The translations under genes and the position numbers were made by a program. A stretch of DNA of 64,000 nucleotides from CAYJGJ01 sp964367585. Its GTDB lineage: Bacteria; Bacillota; Clostridia; Peptostreptococcales; Anaerovoracaceae. Positions 59,707-64,000 of the stretch are shown one piece after another (position 1 is the first letter of the stretch; the number at the start of each line of letters is the position of its first letter). The notes under the pieces were generated by a model that was not told where the DNA came from, did not search any database, and worked only from the letters and a program-made list of their open reading frames with translations. The stretch lies in contig CAYIYH010000001.1 in the NCBI GenBank assembly GCA_964367585.1, positions 248,001 to 312,000 of the forward strand, in the 5' to 3' direction.

Positions 59707-61545
59707 ATGAAAAAAAATTTACCGAAGGCCATTATTATCACAGTGATTTGCCTTACTTTTTTGGTCATCACATTTTTTGACCTGTCTAGGCTAGACACTA
59801 CTACAGAATATTACTTCAACAAAGAACAGGTGCAAGAAGCCACTACAGTTCTCGTTACCAATGGTGATAGCAAGGAAACTTTAAATTTACCCTATACATT
59901 CAAAGATTTAACGCCCAACACGAAAATTTCATTCACGTTTTCGTACGAAGATGAACCACAAAACTATTTATATGTACAAAGCTTGTTTACACCTTTTACT
60001 ATATATGTAAACAGCGAAAAGATTTTCCAATATGGGCGAACGGACAGATCCCAAAGTTCATTGCATGACAATCTCTTTTTACCCACATCAAAGCTAATTC
60101 TTTTACCGGAGACATCAGATGAAAAAAGTGATGTGACTATAGAATACATCGTGCAAGATGGAGTCGAAGACTTGCATGTCGATCCATTTTTGATGGGTGA
60201 CTATAATGATTTGATAAGGCAAATCTTTAGTATTCACATTCTTCCTTTTGCAATATCAATAATACTAATAGTAATTGGAATTATTCTGTTCATCGCATCT
60301 ATTTTTACACTAGTCTTCCGAAAGAAAATGCTAATCTTCTTGTGCATGTCGCTATTCTTACTATTCGTAGGAATTTGGACTCTGGGAGAATCTCCAATAT
60401 CAATGATATTTTTTGAGGAATACTGGATAGTCTTTTTCTTTTCGATGTTTTCGTTTGGACTTTATCCGTTACCTCTTGGATATTTTTACTTGCTATCGAC
60501 TGAAAGCGGGGACACTTTAAAGCTTAAGATATTACTACAACGACTATTGCTTTTATTTGCAATACTCATTTCTATCGGATCACTCAGTGGAATGTCTCCT
60601 CAAATGATAACGAAGGCTGTGCAAATATGTACATACATGATTACTGTCTTGTTTTTCACTTTTACTAATATTTATACTAAAAAAACGAAAAATCCAACAG
60701 GATTCAGTACGCACATCTTTATCTTCTTCTTGATTTTGATATTATTTGCAACCGTGGAATTTTTAAATATAAATCAGCGTTACGGATCAATATTTTTGAA
60801 TTACTTCCAAATTGGGACGCTCATTTTCTCATTGGCTGTTTCGATTACCGGAGTATTTTATACTTACGAAAATATTCAGGAAGCGAACAAGAAACAAAAA
60901 ATGGAATATGATCTCAGCTTGTCAAAATATCAATTGTCTGAACAGAAAAAGGGATTACAACTTATGCATGACAATGCTGCGGAGATAAAAAGGCAGCGTC
61001 ATGATCTCAGACACCAACTTATAACGATTCGGAGCTTAATTGAAAACGATGAAATAGATTTACTAAAAGACCATATCAATGCTTTCATAAAAGATATCCC
61101 CGCACCGCAAGGAAAATATTGTGAAAATTTGGCAGTTAATTCCATATTGACTTACTACGTAACAACCTGTGCATCTAATAATATTGAAATCACTACACAC
61201 TTAAGCATCCCAGAAACAGAAAATCAAGAAACAACTTCTGATTTATGTGTGATATTTGGGAACATGCTCGAAAATGCTGTAGAGGCATGCAATAGAATGA
61301 GTGAAGGCAAAAAATACATAAAAATAAATTCTAGAACGCATCACGATACGCTTACCATAGCCATGGACAATAGTTTTAATGGGCAATATAAAGAAGAAAA
61401 TGGTACTACTATGTCGTCAAAACGAAACGACATAGGGATAGGATTATCGTCGATAAAACAGATAGCTAGCAAGCACAGCGGCGCTGCAAATTTTAAAGCA
61501 GACGGAAATGTATTCTTGTCATCGATTTACTTAAAAATTAAGTGA
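59707..61545 (+). CDS. Sensor histidine kinase (7TM, GHKL ATPase)
   Basis: A 612-aa AgrC/LytS-like kinase. One N-terminal helix precedes an extracellular domain of about 140 residues, then seven membrane segments (175-395). A coiled-coil links to the phospho-acceptor His in RQRHDLRHQLITIRSLIEN, and the ATPase N box is FGNMLENAVEACNRM, with GIGLSSIKQIASKH. The layout (extracellular domain plus 7TM) suggests a small extracellular ligand. No pheromone peptide gene was found nearby. Confidence 0.88.
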   Translation: MKKNLPKAIIITVICLTFLVITFFDLSRLDTTTEYYFNKEQVQEATTVLVTNGDSKETLNLPYTFKDLTPNTKISFTFSYEDEPQNYLYVQSLFTPFTIYVNSEKIFQYGRTDRSQSSLHDNLFLPTSKLILLPETSDEKSDVTIEYIVQDGVEDLHVDPFLMGDYNDLIRQIFSIHILPFAISIILIVIGIILFIASIFTLVFRKKMLIFLCMSLFLLFVGIWTLGESPISMIFFEEYWIVFFFSMFSFGLYPLPLGYFYLLSTESGDTLKLKILLQRLLLLFAILISIGSLSGMSPQMITKAVQICTYMITVLFFTFTNIYTKKTKNPTGFSTHIFIFFLILILFATVEFLNINQRYGSIFLNYFQIGTLIFSLAVSITGVFYTYENIQEANKKQKMEYDLSLSKYQLSEQKKGLQLMHDNAAEIKRQRHDLRHQLITIRSLIENDEIDLLKDHINAFIKDIPAPQGKYCENLAVNSILTYYVTTCASNNIEITTHLSIPETENQETTSDLCVIFGNMLENAVEACNRMSEGKKYIKINSRTHHDTLTIAMDNSFNGQYKEENGTTMSSKRNDIGIGLSSIKQIASKHSGAANFKADGNVFLSSIYLKIK

Positions 61546-61623
61546 ATTACATACTAACGACACTGCTCACAGATGATTGCATTTTCGTGAGAAAAATATT
61601 GATAAAAAGAGTATTGGTTCTAC

Positions 61624-61652
61624 TTGAAAATGACCAATATATATGCTAGAAT
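61624..61652 (+). promoter_or_regulatory. Sigma-70 type promoter of ddl
   Basis: TTGAAA, 17 bases, TAGAAT, about 35 bases before the ddl start. Confidence 0.65.
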
Positions 61653-61687
61653 ACATTATTGTAAAACTAAATATCGAATAGAGGATC

Positions 61688-62740
61688 ATGAGTAAAATAC
61701 GTGTTGGGATTGTGTTTGGCGGAAGATCAGAGGAACATTCTGTATCTCTAATGTCGGCCAATTCTATTATAAATGAAATTAACAGTGAAAAATATGAAGT
61801 AGTAAAAATTGGGATTACGAGATATGGCGAGTGGAAGCTATGCGATACTGAATTGAAGGAGATCAAAGACGATTCATGGCAAAACAGTGCAATAGACCTA
61901 CAAATACATCAATTGCCTGACCTTGTCGATATTGCATTTCCAATTATCCATGGAACTTATGGTGAAGATGGCAAAATACAAGGACTGTTTGAAATGCTTG
62001 GTATGCCATACTGTGGATGCGATGTCTTATCATCCGCAATAGCTATGGACAAAATCACGGCAAAATCTGCATTCATAAATGCAAATATTCCTTGCGGAAA
62101 GTATGTTCATTTCACTTCTCATGATACTTCACATATGCATGATGACCCTGATGTTATGAATCAGATGATATATAAAGTAGAATCCGAATTAAACTTTCCT
62201 GTCTTCATCAAGCCTGCAAACCTCGGTTCAAGTATAGGAATAACATGTGCCGCAAATAGAAGCGAGCTCGTAGATTCACTTTGTATAGCAACAAAGTATG
62301 ACAACAGGGTAATCGTAGAAGAGCGTATTAATGCGAGAGAAATCGAAATATCAGTACTCGGCAACGATAATATCATCCTAAGTGAACCCGGAGAAATTAC
62401 GGCGTCTCAGGAATTTTATGATTTCGAAAGCAAATATTCTGAAGGTGCTAACGAACAACTAAGCATTAATGCAAAGTTAGATATCTATACAAAAAAACAA
62501 ATCAAAAACTATGCTGCTCTCGCATATAAAGAATTAAATTGTTCGGGCTTTGCTAGAGTTGATTTTTTTCTCTCAAAAGATTCTAATGAAATTTTCATTA
62601 ATGAGATCAACACAATCCCAGGATTTACTAAATATAGCATGTACCCTAAAATGTGGGAAGCAAACGGAATTGGCTATAGCGATTTGATAGAAAGGATTAT
62701 AGAATTAGGATATGAAAAATATAATGTTAAAAATAACTAG
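61688..62740 (+). CDS. ddl: D-alanine-D-alanine ligase
   Basis: A 350-aa ATP-grasp ligase that makes D-Ala-D-Ala for cell-wall precursors. N-terminal GGRSEEHSVSLMSA, the ATP-grasp core KPANLGSSIGI, and the C-terminal metal-binding EINTIPGFTKYSMYP are intact. It ends inside the DUF1934 gene. Confidence 0.95.
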   Translation: MSKIRVGIVFGGRSEEHSVSLMSANSIINEINSEKYEVVKIGITRYGEWKLCDTELKEIKDDSWQNSAIDLQIHQLPDLVDIAFPIIHGTYGEDGKIQGLFEMLGMPYCGCDVLSSAIAMDKITAKSAFINANIPCGKYVHFTSHDTSHMHDDPDVMNQMIYKVESELNFPVFIKPANLGSSIGITCAANRSELVDSLCIATKYDNRVIVEERINAREIEISVLGNDNIILSEPGEITASQEFYDFESKYSEGANEQLSINAKLDIYTKKQIKNYAALAYKELNCSGFARVDFFLSKDSNEIFINEINTIPGFTKYSMYPKMWEANGIGYSDLIERIIELGYEKYNVKNN

Positions 62741-63137
62741 TGGTGCACTTGACCCTACAGTAGATGATAGAATGGAATTTATTACAGAAGGAAAATTTTA
62801 TCCGGAAGAAGATTCCTTCCGTTTAGAGTATGATGAAACCGAAGTGATGGGATATGAAGGCTGTGTAACCAATTTGTATTTTGCAAATAACGCATTTACG
62901 ATGAAACGAATAGACAAAAAGAGTGGGAATATTGCCTCTGAATTGAAATTTGAAACAGGAAAGCGTTTCCAAGGAGCTTACAACACTCCGTTTGGTGTAA
63001 TAAAAATGGAGGTATTAACCAAAAATATTAAGAACAACGTTTCAAAAGACGGAAAAGGAAAATTAACAGTCGATTATTTCATAAGTATGGGTGATATGAA
63101 TGAATCCAGCAATGAACTAAATATAGAATTGTCGTAG
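62712..63137 (+). CDS. DUF1934 family beta-barrel protein
   Basis: A 141-aa protein with the DUF1934 pattern (MEFITEGKFYPEEDSFRLEYDETEVMG, given here only as the family match; also RFQGAYNTPFGVI). It is a lipocalin-like beta-barrel of unknown function. The start overlaps ddl by 29 bases; a start 12 bases later (MLKITSGALD) is also possible. Confidence 0.8.
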   Translation: MKNIMLKITSGALDPTVDDRMEFITEGKFYPEEDSFRLEYDETEVMGYEGCVTNLYFANNAFTMKRIDKKSGNIASELKFETGKRFQGAYNTPFGVIKMEVLTKNIKNNVSKDGKGKLTVDYFISMGDMNESSNELNIELS

Positions 63138-63162
63138 CTAAGGAATAGGGATAAACGAAATA

Positions 63163-64000
63163 ATGAAGTTAGGTTTTGACACACAAAAATACATACATGA
63201 ACAATCTAAATATATACTAAAACGAATTAATATGTGCGGAAATGAAAGACTATATTTAGAGTTTGGAGGAAAACTCGTACACGATAAACATGCTATGCGA
63301 GTCTTGCCCGGATACGACGAAAATGTAAAAATCGAACTTCTTAATAATCTGCGAAGTGAGCTTGAAATAATAATATGTGTTTATGCCGGAGATATAGCAA
63401 CGAACAAAACTCGTCAAGATTTTGGCATCACATATGACTTGGAAGTTTTGCGTCTTATCGATGTATTTCGAAAATATAACCTAAAAATCAACAGTGTTGT
63501 CATCACTCGTTATGCAGAAAATCATGCCGTAGACACATTTATCAATAAGTTAAAACGTAATGATATTAAAATATATAAACACACATTTACAAAAGGGTAC
63601 CCTACTGATATAGACACTATTGTGAGTAAAGAAGGATATGGTGCAAATCCATATATTGAAGTTACGAAACCCTTAGTAGTAGTGACAGGGCCGGGCGGTG
63701 GAAGTGGTAAACTTGCGACATGTTTATCTCAGCTTTACCATGACCATAAGCTAGGGTATTCCTCTAGATATGCAAAATATGAAACATTTCCAATATGGAA
63801 TCTCCCACTCAAAAACCCGCTCAATATTGCATACGAAGCTGCAACGGTGGACCTCAAAGATGTAAACATGATCGATCCTTTTCACATGGAAGCATACGGA
63901 GAAACTGCTGTCAACTACAATAGAGATATAGAAGTATTCCCTATTGTAAAAAGGATAATAGAAAAAATAACCGGAAAAGAATCGGAATATAAATCACCCA
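63163..64000 (+). CDS. DUF1846 family protein, truncated by the window
   Basis: A large open frame that starts MKLGFDTQKYIHEQSKYILK and runs off the window. It matches DUF1846 (GNERLYLEFGGKLVHDKHAMRVLPG, ICVYAGDIATNK, and the P-loop-like VTGPGGGSGKLATCLSQLYH). The family role is not established. Only about 279 residues are visible. Confidence 0.85.
   Translation, partial: MKLGFDTQKYIHEQSKYILKRINMCGNERLYLEFGGKLVHDKHAMRVLPGYDENVKIELLNNLRSELEIIICVYAGDIATNKTRQDFGITYDLEVLRLIDVFRKYNLKINSVVITRYAENHAVDTFINKLKRNDIKIYKHTFTKGYPTDIDTIVSKEGYGANPYIEVTKPLVVVTGPGGGSGKLATCLSQLYHDHKLGYSSRYAKYETFPIWNLPLKNPLNIAYEAATVDLKDVNMIDPFHMEAYGETAVNYNRDIEVFPIVKRIIEKITGKESEYKSP

Overview
The window is low-GC DNA from an anaerobic, amino-acid-fermenting member of the Clostridia. 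The evidence is a complete oxidative ornithine fermentation pathway (Orr, OraSE, Ord, OrtAB), glycyl radical enzymes with an activase, a SCIFF peptide with its radical SAM maturase, Firmicutes-type ribosomal protein operons and several sigma-54 (-24/-12) promoters. No rRNA or tRNA gene was recognised.

Layout. 1-8.3 kb: a GNAT acetyltransferase, an Orn/Lys/Arg decarboxylase and a leftward oligopeptide ABC importer operon (oppBCDFA). 8.7-13 kb: a leftward iron(II) uptake locus (feoA, feoB, small Cys-rich membrane protein) and a divergent ZIP-family metal transporter with a highly structured 5' leader. 13-15.4 kb: a segmental duplication carrying two broken Rpn-family nuclease pseudogenes and decayed CRISPR repeats. 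15.35-25.4 kb: a type I-C CRISPR-Cas system with about 35 repeats and cas3-5-8c-7-4-1-2. 25.5-35 kb: divergent ornithine operons. Leftward are ornithine racemase, a GlmL-like ATPase and a 49-aa protein; rightward are ord-ortA-ortB-oraS-oraE. Each leader carries a near-identical copy of a 39-40 nt element that can fold as a pseudoknot. 35-48.6 kb: a sigma-54-controlled cluster with a second ortAB, an NSS transporter with its small subunit, two glycyl radical enzymes (GREs), an SDR, one GRE activase, a divergent proline-racemase-family epimerase and a sigma-54 activator. 48.6-53.6 kb: tsf, rpsB, rpsI, rplM and the SCIFF locus. 53.7-59 kb: a reduced type-IV-pilus-like operon. 59-64 kb: a LytTR two-component system, D-Ala-D-Ala ligase, a DUF1934 protein and a truncated DUF1846 gene.

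Central idea. The 35-48.6 kb cluster best fits anaerobic hydroxyproline fermentation by C-N ring opening. The epimerase would make the D-configured 4-hydroxyproline, and a GRE would open the ring to 2-amino-4-ketopentanoate (AKP). OrtAB would then cleave AKP to D-alanine and acetyl-CoA. The ornithine pathway beside it makes the same AKP by the OraSE and Ord steps, so two amino-acid fermentations meet at one intermediate and each has its own thiolase. The second GRE and the SDR are not explained by the known pathway and are the most likely new biology. The paired leader element of the ornithine operons is a second candidate for something undescribed.
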